From positions 310,001 through 374,000 of the forward strand of contig NZ_FLLS01000002.1 in assembly GCF_900078545.1 (NCBI RefSeq): 64,000 bases of DNA, given 5' to 3'. The translations under genes and the position numbers were made by a program. The DNA is from Olegusella massiliensis (GTDB lineage Bacteria; Actinomycetota; Coriobacteriia; Coriobacteriales; Atopobiaceae). Of this stretch, positions 16,351-25,477 are shown piece after piece. A model generated the notes under the pieces. The model worked only from the letters and a program-made list of their open reading frames with translations, had not been told where the DNA came from and did not search any database. Positions within the stretch are counted from its first letter, which is position 1; every line of letters starts with the position of its first letter.

Positions 16351-17772
16351 ATGGGTGGCTTTTTTGGAGCGGTTTCGCACAAGGACGTTGCGCTCGACGT
16401 TTATTTTGGTGTCGATTACCACTCCCACCTTGGTACCAGGCGCGCCGGCATGGTACTGCATGACCCTAGCACGGGTTTTCAACGCAAGATGCACTCTATC
16501 GAGAACAGTCCCTTCCGCACAAAGTTCGAACGCGACTTGCAATCTCTGCAAGGTCCCTCAGGGATTGGTTGTATCTCGGACAACGACCCCCAACCGCTCA
16601 TTGTTCGTTCAAGGCTAGGGACGTATGCCCTCACCACCGTAGGCTGCATCAACAATACAGATGAGCTGGTAGATGCCTATATTACACAAGGTGCTCAGCT
16701 TGCTGTCCAGAGCCCTGGTCGCGTCAATAGCACCGAACTTATTGCGGCTCTCATCAATCAAAAAGAGGATTTTGTTGAAGGTATTAAGTATGCCCAGAGC
16801 AAGATTGATGGCTCGCTTACCTTGCTAATCATGACCGAGGATGGCGCTATTATTGCCGCACGCGATAATATGGGCCGCTTACCTGTACTCATTGGCACCA
16901 ACGAAGAAGGTTATGCTGTATCCTTTGAGTCTTTTGCTTACGAAAAACTGGGTTATACCAACGAGCATGAGCTGGGACCCGGTGAGATTGTCCGCGTGAC
17001 TGCCGAAGGCTGGGAGACTCTCGCAGAGCCTGGAGATGAGATGCGCATTTGCGCCTTCCTCTGGGTTTACTATGGTTATCCCAACTCAAATTACGAAGGT
17101 GTCAATGTTGAGACCATGCGCTATCGCAACGGTCATATCATGGCTAAGCGCGAGAAGGAAAGCGATGGCATCCCCGATGTTGACTTTGTTGCAGGTGTGC
17201 CCGACTCAGGCCTGCCTCATGGCATCGGCTATGCAAATGAGAGCGGCAAACCTCTCGCTCGCCCCTTTGTCAAATACACGCCTACCTGGCCTCGCTCTTT
17301 TATGCCAGCAAACCAAAACGTACGCAACCGCGTAGCAAAGATGAAGCAAATTCCTGTCCAGGAGCTTATTGAGGGCAAAAAGCTTTTGCTGGTTGACGAC
17401 TCCATCGTACGCGGCACCCAATTGCGTGAGACCGTTGATTTTCTCTACAACACTGGCGCCGCCGAAGTACATATGCGTTCTGCTTGCCCGCCCATTATGT
17501 ATGGCTGCAAGTATCTGTCCTTCTCTCGCTCCAACACTGACCAAGAGCTTATTGCGCGTCGCACTATTCGCAAACTCGAAGGTGATGAGGCCGACCAGCA
17601 CATCGCTGAGTATGCTGACCCCACCACAAAGCGTGGTAAATGTCTACTGCGCACCATCTGTGAGGAACTGGGCTTTGATTCGCTTGGTTTTCAGACTCTT
17701 GATGGCATGCTCGAAGCTATCGGCATCGATCGCAAGCTTGTCTGCACCTACTGCTGGGATGGTCGCGAATAA
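16351..17772 (+). CDS. PurF-like protein lacking the glutaminase cysteine
   Basis: About 473 aa, aligned throughout with glutamine PRPP amidotransferase. The PRPP-binding loop LLLVDDSIVRGTQL and GVPDSGLPHGIGYA are intact. The four Fe-S-type cysteines seem kept (CAFLWVYYGYPNSN, PPIMYGC, CTYC). The N-terminus is MGGFFGAV where a true PurF has Cys-Gly-[VI]-x-Gly, so the nucleophile is glycine, and HRGQESAG is replaced by HLGTRRAGM. It therefore probably cannot use glutamine. I recall a widespread PurF-like group with this start, usually annotated amidophosphoribosyltransferase. No purine genes are adjacent. The ATG at 16351 follows AAAGGA; no upstream frame supplies a cysteine. Confidence 0.85.
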   Translation: MGGFFGAVSHKDVALDVYFGVDYHSHLGTRRAGMVLHDPSTGFQRKMHSIENSPFRTKFERDLQSLQGPSGIGCISDNDPQPLIVRSRLGTYALTTVGCINNTDELVDAYITQGAQLAVQSPGRVNSTELIAALINQKEDFVEGIKYAQSKIDGSLTLLIMTEDGAIIAARDNMGRLPVLIGTNEEGYAVSFESFAYEKLGYTNEHELGPGEIVRVTAEGWETLAEPGDEMRICAFLWVYYGYPNSNYEGVNVETMRYRNGHIMAKREKESDGIPDVDFVAGVPDSGLPHGIGYANESGKPLARPFVKYTPTWPRSFMPANQNVRNRVAKMKQIPVQELIEGKKLLLVDDSIVRGTQLRETVDFLYNTGAAEVHMRSACPPIMYGCKYLSFSRSNTDQELIARRTIRKLEGDEADQHIAEYADPTTKRGKCLLRTICEELGFDSLGFQTLDGMLEAIGIDRKLVCTYCWDGRE

Positions 17773-17781
17773 CACCACAGC

Positions 17782-17828
17782 TGCGCGGATTTGCAATCGG
17801 CACCCTCTGCTGACCTGTAGTCCGCGCA
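17782..17828 (+). terminator. Possible terminator after the PurF-like gene
   Basis: TGCGCGGA (17782-17789) pairs with TCCGCGCA (17821-17828) just after the stop. The loop is 31 nt and there is only a weak T-run (TAACTTT), so this is tentative. Confidence 0.3.
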
Positions 17829-17895
17829 TAACTTTACGCTAGATACAGAAAGCTACATTCTACTTCATGCTGGATGCCAAATACCACGTAAACAG

Positions 17896-18573
17896 CTATA
17901 AAAGGCCTTCGGCATAGGCAAGCAGACCCGCAGAAATTGTCGCATTAACCTCGTCGAATACGCGCGCAAAAAAAGCAGCGTCAAGTAGGGAGTAGCGTGG
18001 AGTACTGCCGATATGATGTGCCTGCGTTATCTCCACCCTCTCACGAGCCACCTCAACCGCCGCACGCACATCAACTTCAGCCACCTCGTATTGGGGAAAC
18101 GCTCTGCATTGCTCAATAAGCTCAGGCGTCACACGAGGCGTCATAGAGATGGAAAGAGTCCTGCCAAAGTGCTCAAAGTCACTCTGCTTTCGGATACGCA
18201 GTGGATCACCGTATTCAAGGCCCTGCTTGACGATGAGCTCGTTGACATGGTGGTTATACAGATGATCTGCCACCAAATGCGCCCAAGCACCAAGCACTAC
18301 ATCGGATATACGGCCCTCCCCGTCTCGGTTAGACTCGGCATAACTCTGCCAAAACTCCTGATAATCGGGTTCGGGCATATGATACGGATCAGCAAAATGA
18401 GTCGTACGATAATCAATAATTTTGCTCACACGGGGCACCATGTAGCCCACGTACACATCAGGAAGGAAGTTACCAAAAAGAAAGCAATTCACATCGCAAA
18501 TTCCCAGCTCAGAGGGTATATGTTCCTCAAGTAGCTGTTCGACTTGCGCAGTATGAATATTCCAGCTTGGCAT
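17896..18573 (-). CDS. Zinc-dependent phospholipase C-like protein
   Basis: 225 aa, no signal peptide. It carries the histidine/aspartate pattern of the bacterial zinc-dependent phospholipase C-like family: an N-terminal HTAQVEQLLEEH, then LFGNFLPDVYVGY, TTHFADP and GAWAHLVADHLYNH. These residues would hold metal ions. Members are common in Firmicutes and Coriobacteriia and few have a proven substrate. A strong GGGGAGG site precedes the ATG. It begins 59 bases after pheT and may be co-transcribed with pheST. Confidence 0.6.
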   Translation of the reverse strand: MPSWNIHTAQVEQLLEEHIPSELGICDVNCFLFGNFLPDVYVGYMVPRVSKIIDYRTTHFADPYHMPEPDYQEFWQSYAESNRDGEGRISDVVLGAWAHLVADHLYNHHVNELIVKQGLEYGDPLRIRKQSDFEHFGRTLSISMTPRVTPELIEQCRAFPQYEVAEVDVRAAVEVARERVEITQAHHIGSTPRYSLLDAAFFARVFDEVNATISAGLLAYAEGLL

Positions 18574-18632
18574 CTTCCTCCCCTCTTGAACTTTACGCGC
18601 GAGATAGCCTTTATGTGCGAGGCAGCTCGTAC

Positions 18633-21092
18633 TTAAGAACGAACTTCGCCACCCGTAGATTTTGTTACCTTGGTCACAAGCTTACTATGTGCTTTTTCTA
18701 CCTCATCTGAGGTCAACGTATGGTCATCAGCACGATAGGTCAGCGAGAACGCCATCGACTTTTTGCCTGCACCAACACGCACAGTATCGCGATAGACATC
18801 AAAGAGCTGAACTTCACGCAAAAGTTTGCCACCAGCTGAACGCAGACGTTGCATAACCTGCTCACAGGTCACAGACTCGTCAACTACCAAGGCAAGATCC
18901 ACTGCAACACCAGGTAGGGTGGGCACATCTTGGTAAGGAAGTTCACGCTTGGCAAGGCGCAAGAGCGCTGCCAGTGAAAGTTCAAAAGCAACCACCGGCT
19001 CATCAATACCAAAGCGACGCAAAGCCAGCGGGTGGATATTTCCAACCCAACCCAGTAGCTCGCCACCAGCAAGAATCTCAGCAGCACGGCCAGGCTGTAG
19101 CCAACAGTACTTCTCGGGCTCTGCCACCTTATAGCGGACCTTGGTCAGACGGAGCGCCGAGGTCAACTGTTCAATGACTCCCTTGGCATCAAAGAAGTCA
19201 AGTTGAGCATATTTCGTATCCCACTCATCAAGGTTCCAACGACCGCAAAGTACGCCCGCCACCATCGATGGCTCATCGGGTGAGCTCTTCTTGGGATGAC
19301 CATAAAAAACGCGACCAATTTCATATAGATGAACGTTGGGCGTGCCATGATCGAGGTTATACGCTACCGAACGCAACAGTCCTGGAATAATGCTGCGGCG
19401 CATCTCGGCCTGATCGGCCACCAGCGGATTCATGATACGTACGGGAATGCCGCGACCTTCCTCAGACATGCCCAGCTTTGCCAAATCATCCATCTCGGCA
19501 AAGCAATACGTACTCGTCTCGGATAGGCCACAACTACGCAAAGTAGCACCAATGCGACGAATACGCTGTTGATCAACGGACAGACCACCAGCATGATTGC
19601 GTGCTGCAGGCAAAGTTGGCTCAATGTCACCCTCACCCCACAGGCGGCACACCTCTTCGATAAGATCGACTTCACGGGTCAAGTCAGGACGATTGGTGGG
19701 AACGGTTACCTTGAAAGAAGCAGGGTCGCTGGTATCCACCTTGCAGCCAAGTCTCATCAGGCGAGTAATCATAAATTTATCATCCACAGGAGCGCCGCAA
19801 AGCAGGCGCACACGAGCAGGACGTAGCTCAACTACAGGCGCTACTGTAGGCACAGGATACGCATCGACTATGCCAGCGCAAACCTCAGCACCACAGCACT
19901 GCTCAAATAAGGCCGCTGCGATATCAGACACCTCAGCACAGCGAGCGGCATCCACCTGACGCTCATAACGAATAGAAGCCTCACTCATCAAATCAAGCCT
20001 GCGGCTGGTGCGTGATATATGACCATGGTCAAAGCAGGCAGACTCCAGTAGAACATCGGTTGTATTCTCATCAATTTCGGAGTTCTCACCACCCATGACA
20101 CCAGCAAGACAAATAGGCGTCGTACCATCATCGGTAATAAGAGGCATATCGCTATCGAGCACACGATCTTGACCATCAAGAGTCACCAGCTGCTCACCAT
20201 CGCCAGCAGCACGTACAACAATGTGCCGTTTACCATCACGTTCTGAGAGTTTGTTCAAATCAAAGGCATGCAAGGGCTGGCCCGTCAAAAACATCACGTA
20301 GTTAGTTACATCTACTACATTGTTGATGGGACGAGCGCCTGCAGCAGTCACGCGACGAGCAAGCCACTCAGGACTAGGGCCTATTTTGACATGACGAAGC
20401 ACGCGTGCGGTATAACGCGAGCAAAGTGTGGGATCATCAATCTGCACATCAACTAAATCAGATGTCTGCTCCTCTGTCTCATGAGCGATGCGAGGCAGCT
20501 CGATGTGTGTATCTTCATCAAGAATTGCCGAAGTCTCTTGCGCAACGCCTGTCATCGACAAACAGTCTGGGCGATTAGGTGTCATCTCACAGTCGATAAC
20601 GGTATCGGACAGGCCATACCAATCAGCAAAATCGAGACCAACCGGCGTATCCTCGGGCAAAATCCAAATGCCCGAGTGATCAGAGCCAAATCCCAACTCA
20701 CGCTGAGAACAATTCATACCATGAGAGTCTATACCACGAAGTTTGCTCTTCTTAATTTTGAAGCCACCAGGCAACTCGGCACCAACCATAGCAACAACAA
20801 TATGGTCGCCCTCTTCAAAATTCTGTGCACCGCAGACAATCTGCAACGGCTCGGGATTACCTTCTTTATCAACGTTTTTCTTGCCAACGGACACCTGACA
20901 GAGCCACATATGGTCTGAGTCGGGATGGGGCTGCTTTGAAATCACTTGACCTGTGACCACATCATGCAGGTCAGCACCCATTTTTTCGACAGCTTCGACT
21001 TCAGTACCAGTACGAACAAACTCAGCTACCAAATCTTTGGGATCGGCAGGCACATCGATCATCGACTTGAGCCACTCATATGAAACGCGCAT
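18633..21092 (-). CDS. pheT: Phenylalanyl-tRNA synthetase beta subunit
   Basis: 819 aa, partner of PheS in the alpha2-beta2 enzyme. Domains in order: tRNA-binding OB fold (about 40-155, VVTGQVISKQPHPDSDHM), B3/B4 editing domain (about 210-385, MTPNRPDCLSMTGVA before it), B5 (about 405-475, VTVPTNRPDLTREVDLIEEV), the class II-like core and a C-terminal FDX-ACB anticodon-recognition domain (last 95 residues, PYQDVPTLPGVAVDLAL). Length is normal. It follows pheS by 31 bases and is under the same T-box. Confidence 0.96.
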   Translation of the reverse strand: MRVSYEWLKSMIDVPADPKDLVAEFVRTGTEVEAVEKMGADLHDVVTGQVISKQPHPDSDHMWLCQVSVGKKNVDKEGNPEPLQIVCGAQNFEEGDHIVVAMVGAELPGGFKIKKSKLRGIDSHGMNCSQRELGFGSDHSGIWILPEDTPVGLDFADWYGLSDTVIDCEMTPNRPDCLSMTGVAQETSAILDEDTHIELPRIAHETEEQTSDLVDVQIDDPTLCSRYTARVLRHVKIGPSPEWLARRVTAAGARPINNVVDVTNYVMFLTGQPLHAFDLNKLSERDGKRHIVVRAAGDGEQLVTLDGQDRVLDSDMPLITDDGTTPICLAGVMGGENSEIDENTTDVLLESACFDHGHISRTSRRLDLMSEASIRYERQVDAARCAEVSDIAAALFEQCCGAEVCAGIVDAYPVPTVAPVVELRPARVRLLCGAPVDDKFMITRLMRLGCKVDTSDPASFKVTVPTNRPDLTREVDLIEEVCRLWGEGDIEPTLPAARNHAGGLSVDQQRIRRIGATLRSCGLSETSTYCFAEMDDLAKLGMSEEGRGIPVRIMNPLVADQAEMRRSIIPGLLRSVAYNLDHGTPNVHLYEIGRVFYGHPKKSSPDEPSMVAGVLCGRWNLDEWDTKYAQLDFFDAKGVIEQLTSALRLTKVRYKVAEPEKYCWLQPGRAAEILAGGELLGWVGNIHPLALRRFGIDEPVVAFELSLAALLRLAKRELPYQDVPTLPGVAVDLALVVDESVTCEQVMQRLRSAGGKLLREVQLFDVYRDTVRVGAGKKSMAFSLTYRADDHTLTSDEVEKAHSKLVTKVTKSTGGEVRS

Positions 21093-21123
21093 TAGTATTG
21101 TCCCTTCTTGGTCGCGCGGGGTA

Positions 21124-22191
21124 TTAGAACTGCTTGAGGAAGCGCTCGTCGCCAGTCATCAACATGCGTAGGTCAGGCAGGTCATAACGCAGGGCAGCAA
21201 CGCGCTCAACACCGATACCAAAGGCAAAGCCGGTGTATTTTTCGGGATCAATGTCTACATAACGCAAAACGTTGGGATCGACCATGCCGCAGCCCAAAAT
21301 CTCAAGCCAACCAGTATTTTTGCAAAAACGGCAGCCTTTACCATGGCATACGCCACAAGAGACATCAACCTCACAACTCGGCTCGGTAAAAGGGAAGAAG
21401 TGCGGACGGTAGCGTGTCGCACGATCTTTACCAAAGATTTCACGACAGAAGTAATCAAGGGTTCCTTTAAGGTCGCCAAAAGTAATACCTTCGTCAACCA
21501 CCAAACCTTCCACCTGCGTAAACTGAGGTAAGTGATTGGCGTCTGCGGTATCGGGACGAAATACGGTACCTGGACAAATCATATAGATAGGCGGTTTGCG
21601 CTGCTCCATAACGTGTACTTGTACGCCCGAGGTCTGAGTACGCAGCAGCAAATCCGAGCTTGAAAGTCCCAAGTCACCCTTACCCTCAGGAGCGTTATCA
21701 ACCACATAGAAGGTATCGTTTGCCGAGCGACTGGGGTGATCAACAGGAGCATTAAGCGCGGTAAAGTTGTGATAAACATCCTCGATATAAGGACCATCCT
21801 CAACGGTATAGCCCAATCCACAAAAAACGTCTTCAATCTCCTCACGAATTTGTGAGATGAGATGCTGGGTGCCAATACGAGAAGAGCGACCAGGTAGAGT
21901 CACATCCACTGCCTCAGCAGAAATTTGCTTGTCAAGAGCAGCCTGATCGAGTTCACCCCTACGTGCAGCAATCATAGCTTCGATATTAGAGCGAACCGTA
22001 TTTGCCAGTTTGCCCATTGCGGGGCGCTCCTCAGGAGCGACTTTTCCCATCATACGCATGATGGCCGTGAGGCGACCCTTTTTGCCGGTTGCCGCAACGC
22101 GGACCTGCTCGAGTTCCTCGACCGTCTGAGCCTTATCAAGACCCTCCCTCACCTGTGCTTTAATGGCAGCAAGTTCGTCGGTCATTGCCAT
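21124..22191 (-). CDS. pheS: Phenylalanyl-tRNA synthetase alpha subunit
   Basis: Catalytic subunit, about 355 aa. An N-terminal coiled coil (1-90) precedes the class II core with motif 2 (GTVFRPDTADANHLPQF), FFPFTEPSCEVDV and motif 3 (GFAFGIGVERVAAL). GWLEILGCGMVDP marks the Phe site; a CGVCHGKGCRFC cysteine cluster lies just before it, as in many relatives. The ATG at 22191 has GGAGG 7 bases upstream; the frame to 22236 runs back into the T-box terminator and is not coding. Confidence 0.96.
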   Translation of the reverse strand: MAMTDELAAIKAQVREGLDKAQTVEELEQVRVAATGKKGRLTAIMRMMGKVAPEERPAMGKLANTVRSNIEAMIAARRGELDQAALDKQISAEAVDVTLPGRSSRIGTQHLISQIREEIEDVFCGLGYTVEDGPYIEDVYHNFTALNAPVDHPSRSANDTFYVVDNAPEGKGDLGLSSSDLLLRTQTSGVQVHVMEQRKPPIYMICPGTVFRPDTADANHLPQFTQVEGLVVDEGITFGDLKGTLDYFCREIFGKDRATRYRPHFFPFTEPSCEVDVSCGVCHGKGCRFCKNTGWLEILGCGMVDPNVLRYVDIDPEKYTGFAFGIGVERVAALRYDLPDLRMLMTGDERFLKQF

Positions 22192-22213
22192 GTACTTTCC
22201 TCCTTCACGCAAT

Positions 22214-22490
22214 AAAAAACCGTCCTTGACGCGCAACAGCGCAATCCAAGGACGGATGTCTCCGCGGTACCACCTCAGTTGAGCGGCGGATGTCTGCCCA
22301 CCGTCTCCTCTTTTGTTCTGTGTCGTAGAACTTACGGCTCACTTAATGATATGCGCAATGAAACGCATATGTTCGGATTGCAGCTGTTAGAGTGAACTCT
22401 GTTTGTCAACCTCAGAGGCACCTCTCAACCGCTGAGTGCCCTCTCTGTCTGAAGCCATACGACAAGCAAACCTCTCCGTCATCGCCTGCG
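22214..22490 (-). promoter_or_regulatory. tRNA-Phe T-box riboswitch before pheST
   Basis: Reading the minus strand, the leader has the conserved T-box AGGTGGTACCGCGG (complement of 22262-22275) and then a terminator whose arms CCGTCCTTG (22247-22255) and CAAGGACGG (22220-22228) are followed by a T6 run. A stem I-like region lies at about 22370-22490, with a UUC (Phe) triplet in GAGTTCACTC (22389-22398) as the likely specifier. Uncharged tRNA-Phe would favour the antiterminator and raise pheST expression. The far 5' boundary is approximate. Confidence 0.9.
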
Positions 22491-22524
22491 GGCAAGTCTA
22501 GCACACCTTGCTGCCAAAACCTCC

Positions 22525-23343
22525 CTAGTCTTGCGCTTCCCACCGTCCCGCCACGATAGCCTCTATTGTGGCAGCCACCGCGTCGTCTTCGCAGCGTCCA
22601 ATATGGTAGCGTGCTGCTGCCAAAGCCTCAGGGGCCGCCCCTTGCACTGCTACAGAATACGGCACATGCTCAAGCATAGTTACATCGTTACCACCATCAC
22701 CAAAGACTGCCACTGCATCAAGGCTGCAACCAATAGCTTGGCAAAGTAAATCGATACCCGTTGCCTTTGACCAACCACGCGGTGTAACGTTAATCCACGC
22801 AGGCTGTGGTACATCAAAACTCAAATCGTCAAATTGTTCATTGAGCAAGGCTGAAAAGCTGCGCGTATTATCAAGATCGCCCACTTGAAAAGCATTGCAT
22901 TTGACCGTAGGTGTACTTGGCAGCTCATGCAATATACGGCAACTTTCAACATACTTAGGAAAACACTGCTCCATGTCCTTTATGCTTCCCGCCACCAGCT
23001 GCGGTACCCCACCATCAAAACATACCAAGCCAGCATGTGGGAGTTGTTCCAAAAACTCAGCCATACGACCAATTTGCTTATTGCTGATCTGCTCTTCGTG
23101 CAGCAGTTCGCCGTCCAAAAACACTTGCATGCCATTGGTGGCCAGCATCGTATCAGCAAGGCGTTGCTTGTTGCGCAGCATAGGAATTGCCCATTCGCGT
23201 GCGCGACCCGTAGCCACACCTACGCGAATACCTGCATCGAGCGCTGCCTCAAGAGCGGCAGTCGTACGCTCACTGACCTGATGATGGCCTGCAGGCAAAA
23301 TTGTCCCGTCAATGTCGGCCAAAATGAGTTTGAACTCACTCAC
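22525..23343 (-). CDS. HAD-IIB (Cof-type) hydrolase
   Basis: 272 aa cytosolic phosphatase. HAD motif I is LADIDGTIL, motif II lies in GVATGR, and motifs III/IV are the lysine region WSKATGIDLL and VFGDGGNDVTML. A C2-type cap fills about 85-190. These enzymes dephosphorylate sugar phosphates or flavin/PLP precursors; the substrate is unknown. The start is GTG at 23343 with AAGGAG 7 bases upstream, because the nearer ATG is followed by an early stop. It ends just before the pheS T-box leader. Confidence 0.87.
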   Translation of the reverse strand: MSEFKLILADIDGTILPAGHHQVSERTTAALEAALDAGIRVGVATGRAREWAIPMLRNKQRLADTMLATNGMQVFLDGELLHEEQISNKQIGRMAEFLEQLPHAGLVCFDGGVPQLVAGSIKDMEQCFPKYVESCRILHELPSTPTVKCNAFQVGDLDNTRSFSALLNEQFDDLSFDVPQPAWINVTPRGWSKATGIDLLCQAIGCSLDAVAVFGDGGNDVTMLEHVPYSVAVQGAAPEALAAARYHIGRCEDDAVAATIEAIVAGRWEAQD

Positions 23344-23385
23344 GCATGCTCTCCTTTTGCTGGCTCTCTTTGCAACTTATGGCAG

Positions 23386-24708
23386 CTACCGTTGTTGCAG
23401 AAACTCCGCCGCAAATCCCGCAACATAGCCTAGTAGCGTCGGCAGCACCCAAGCCATACCCATAGCCGCCAAAGGAAGTAAATCAAAGGGCAGCCACGTC
23501 TTAGGCATAAATCCATCACGGAAGGCAATGATTACGCTCACAACCGTACATACTGCCACAGCCACTTTCCAGGCCATGGAATGCTCAGCTGATGTGGGCA
23601 AAAGTCCCATCAACACCAGTACAATTGCCACAGGATATAGTGCCGAAAGCACGGGCACCGAATAGCCCAAAATTGTTGCCAAGCCAAAGTTTGCAAAGAC
23701 GGCTGACACCGCCGCTATAAGCAGGGCCCACTGCTTATAGCTCATCTTCCCATAGGTCTGGAAAAAGTATGCACCAATCGAGCAAATAAGGCCGATACAT
23801 ACATTCAAGCAAGCCAGAGCAAAAATTGCAGCAACAATAGCCGTACCCGCAACACCAAAATGCAGATTTGCAGCCTCGCTAATCACATCTGCACCGTTAG
23901 AGGTGCCACCCAACACGGGACCCACCATCATGCCAACTATGCCAAAACCAAGGTAGATAACACCCATCAACGCACCTGCAACCACACCAGAACGCATGAC
24001 CTGCTTGGCAACAAACTTTGGCTCATTTAGACCCAATTCACGAATGTTCATCGAGATAACAAGGCCAAAAGCAAGACCTGCCAGCATATCCATAGTCTGG
24101 TAGCCTGTCTTAAATCCAGCCAGTACAGGAGCCACATCATAAGGTGCAGTCGCAGCCGTTGGAGTCGATGCAGGTGGGTCAATCAGGGTAATGCCCACCA
24201 CAACCACAATCAATGCAATGAGTGCGGGACCAGAAATTTTACCCATGAGTTCGGTCAAGCGGTTGGGATGCATGGCCAAAAGGTATGCCACCAAGAAAAA
24301 AACCAGCGCAAACCCTAACTGTGCCCAAAATAAAGCAGTGGAGTCTAGCTTTGGCATCAGCGGATCAAACATTGCAAATGAGGTTGATGCGGTACGTGGA
24401 ATTGCCAGACAAGGTCCAATAGCAAGGTAAACCAAAGCCATAAAAATCTCGGCAAACTTGGGATGAATACGTCCTCCCAAATCACGCGCAGTTCCTGCCA
24501 GAGCAACAGCGGCAATCGTCAAAACTGGTAGGCCTACTGCAGAAACAAGAAAGCCTAAGAGGGCAAACGGAGTATCAGTGCCCGCCTGTACACCCAGACG
24601 AGGAGCAAGAATCAAATTACCCGCCCCAAAGAACATGGAAAAAAGCGTAACGCCGACGATGAGGCCATCACGCAAACCGAGTCTGTCGCTTCCTTGTTTT
24701 GCTTCCAT
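23386..24708 (-). CDS. brnQ: Branched-chain amino acid carrier BrnQ/LIV-II
   Basis: Cation-coupled Leu/Ile/Val importer, about 440 aa, about twelve membrane segments. The N-terminal signature FSMFFGAGNLILAPRLG is typical, as are PRTASTSFAM and the GFKTGYQTMDMLAGLAFG stretch. The ATG at 24708 follows GGGGG at 7 bases; the frame to 24783 has no support. The HAD gene follows after 42 bases and may share its transcript. In the wider window it could feed the same branched-chain pool as ilvE. Confidence 0.92.
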   Translation of the reverse strand: MEAKQGSDRLGLRDGLIVGVTLFSMFFGAGNLILAPRLGVQAGTDTPFALLGFLVSAVGLPVLTIAAVALAGTARDLGGRIHPKFAEIFMALVYLAIGPCLAIPRTASTSFAMFDPLMPKLDSTALFWAQLGFALVFFLVAYLLAMHPNRLTELMGKISGPALIALIVVVVGITLIDPPASTPTAATAPYDVAPVLAGFKTGYQTMDMLAGLAFGLVISMNIRELGLNEPKFVAKQVMRSGVVAGALMGVIYLGFGIVGMMVGPVLGGTSNGADVISEAANLHFGVAGTAIVAAIFALACLNVCIGLICSIGAYFFQTYGKMSYKQWALLIAAVSAVFANFGLATILGYSVPVLSALYPVAIVLVLMGLLPTSAEHSMAWKVAVAVCTVVSVIIAFRDGFMPKTWLPFDLLPLAAMGMAWVLPTLLGYVAGFAAEFLQQR

Positions 24709-24822
24709 ATCTATCCCCCAAACAAAAAAATAGCGTTGAAACACCCTACCATCACCTGTGCAAAATGGGAATCTCAAAACCAACTATTCTTTCGCTTGTT
24801 AACTTTTCGCAATTTTTAATAC

Positions 24823-24857
24823 AAAAAAGCCCCTGACAATCAAATAAGTGTCAGGGA
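24823..24857 (-). terminator. Terminator of the PTS IIA gene
   Basis: On the minus strand CCCTGACA...TGTCAGGGG is followed by CTTTTTT; on the + strand the arms are 24830-24838 and 24849-24856. It lies 26 bases after the IIA stop and separates it from brnQ. Confidence 0.85.
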
Positions 24858-24882
24858 CTTGAGCTATGTAAGCTTATGTAGC

Positions 24883-25338
24883 TTAGTCATGCAAACGCTT
24901 GTTGATAGCTGCGGCGATGGTCTCTGCATCCGTAGCGTTTTCCATCTCGGTACGGAAGTTGGCGTGGGTCAGCACGCGAGCAATCTTGGAAAGCAGTTCC
25001 AGATGGACGCTTGCGCCTTCCTCGGCAGGAACAAGCAAAGCAATAGCGTAGACAACAGGAGCCTCGTCCATGGTCTTCCAGGCAGTATCACCTGAAAGCT
25101 TAAGGACAATAACAGCGGTCTCCTTAACCTCAGGAGCCATTGCGTGTGGAATGGCATAACCATCGGTCATGCCAGTAGAACCCATATCTTCGCGGGAACG
25201 TAGAGCCTTAAAGATTGCATCAGCATCTGTACCAATTCCCAGCTCAACAGCGTGGTCTGCAATCGCATGCAGGGCTTCATTCACATCCCTTGCAGGACAG
25301 TCAAGAAAAACGTGAGAGGCTTGGACGAGGTCAACCAT
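24883..25338 (-). CDS. PTS fructose/nitrogen-type IIA protein
   Basis: Single-domain EIIA of the fructose/mannitol/PtsN class, about 151 aa. The phosphorylated histidine sits in YAIPHAM, preceded by ALRSREDMGSTGM, and LLVPAEEGASVHLELLSKIARVL (shown in part) is the typical fold. There is no IIB or IIC nearby, so it may be regulatory or serve a transporter elsewhere. The ATG at 25338 has AAGGAG; the frame to 25386 lacks it. It follows the ROK kinase gene by 139 bases. Confidence 0.85.
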   Translation of the reverse strand: MVDLVQASHVFLDCPARDVNEALHAIADHAVELGIGTDADAIFKALRSREDMGSTGMTDGYAIPHAMAPEVKETAVIVLKLSGDTAWKTMDEAPVVYAIALLVPAEEGASVHLELLSKIARVLTHANFRTEMENATDAETIAAAINKRLHD

Positions 25339-25477
25339 GGATTTCTCCTTACTCGCGACCATACAGGACGAAGCGTCACCCGACACTTCGCTTATATCTG
25401 TCTTAGGATACCACGTACGAGCAAAAAGCTAACGCACATGAGGGCATTACTACGTGCTTATCGCAAGTTTTCACCTG

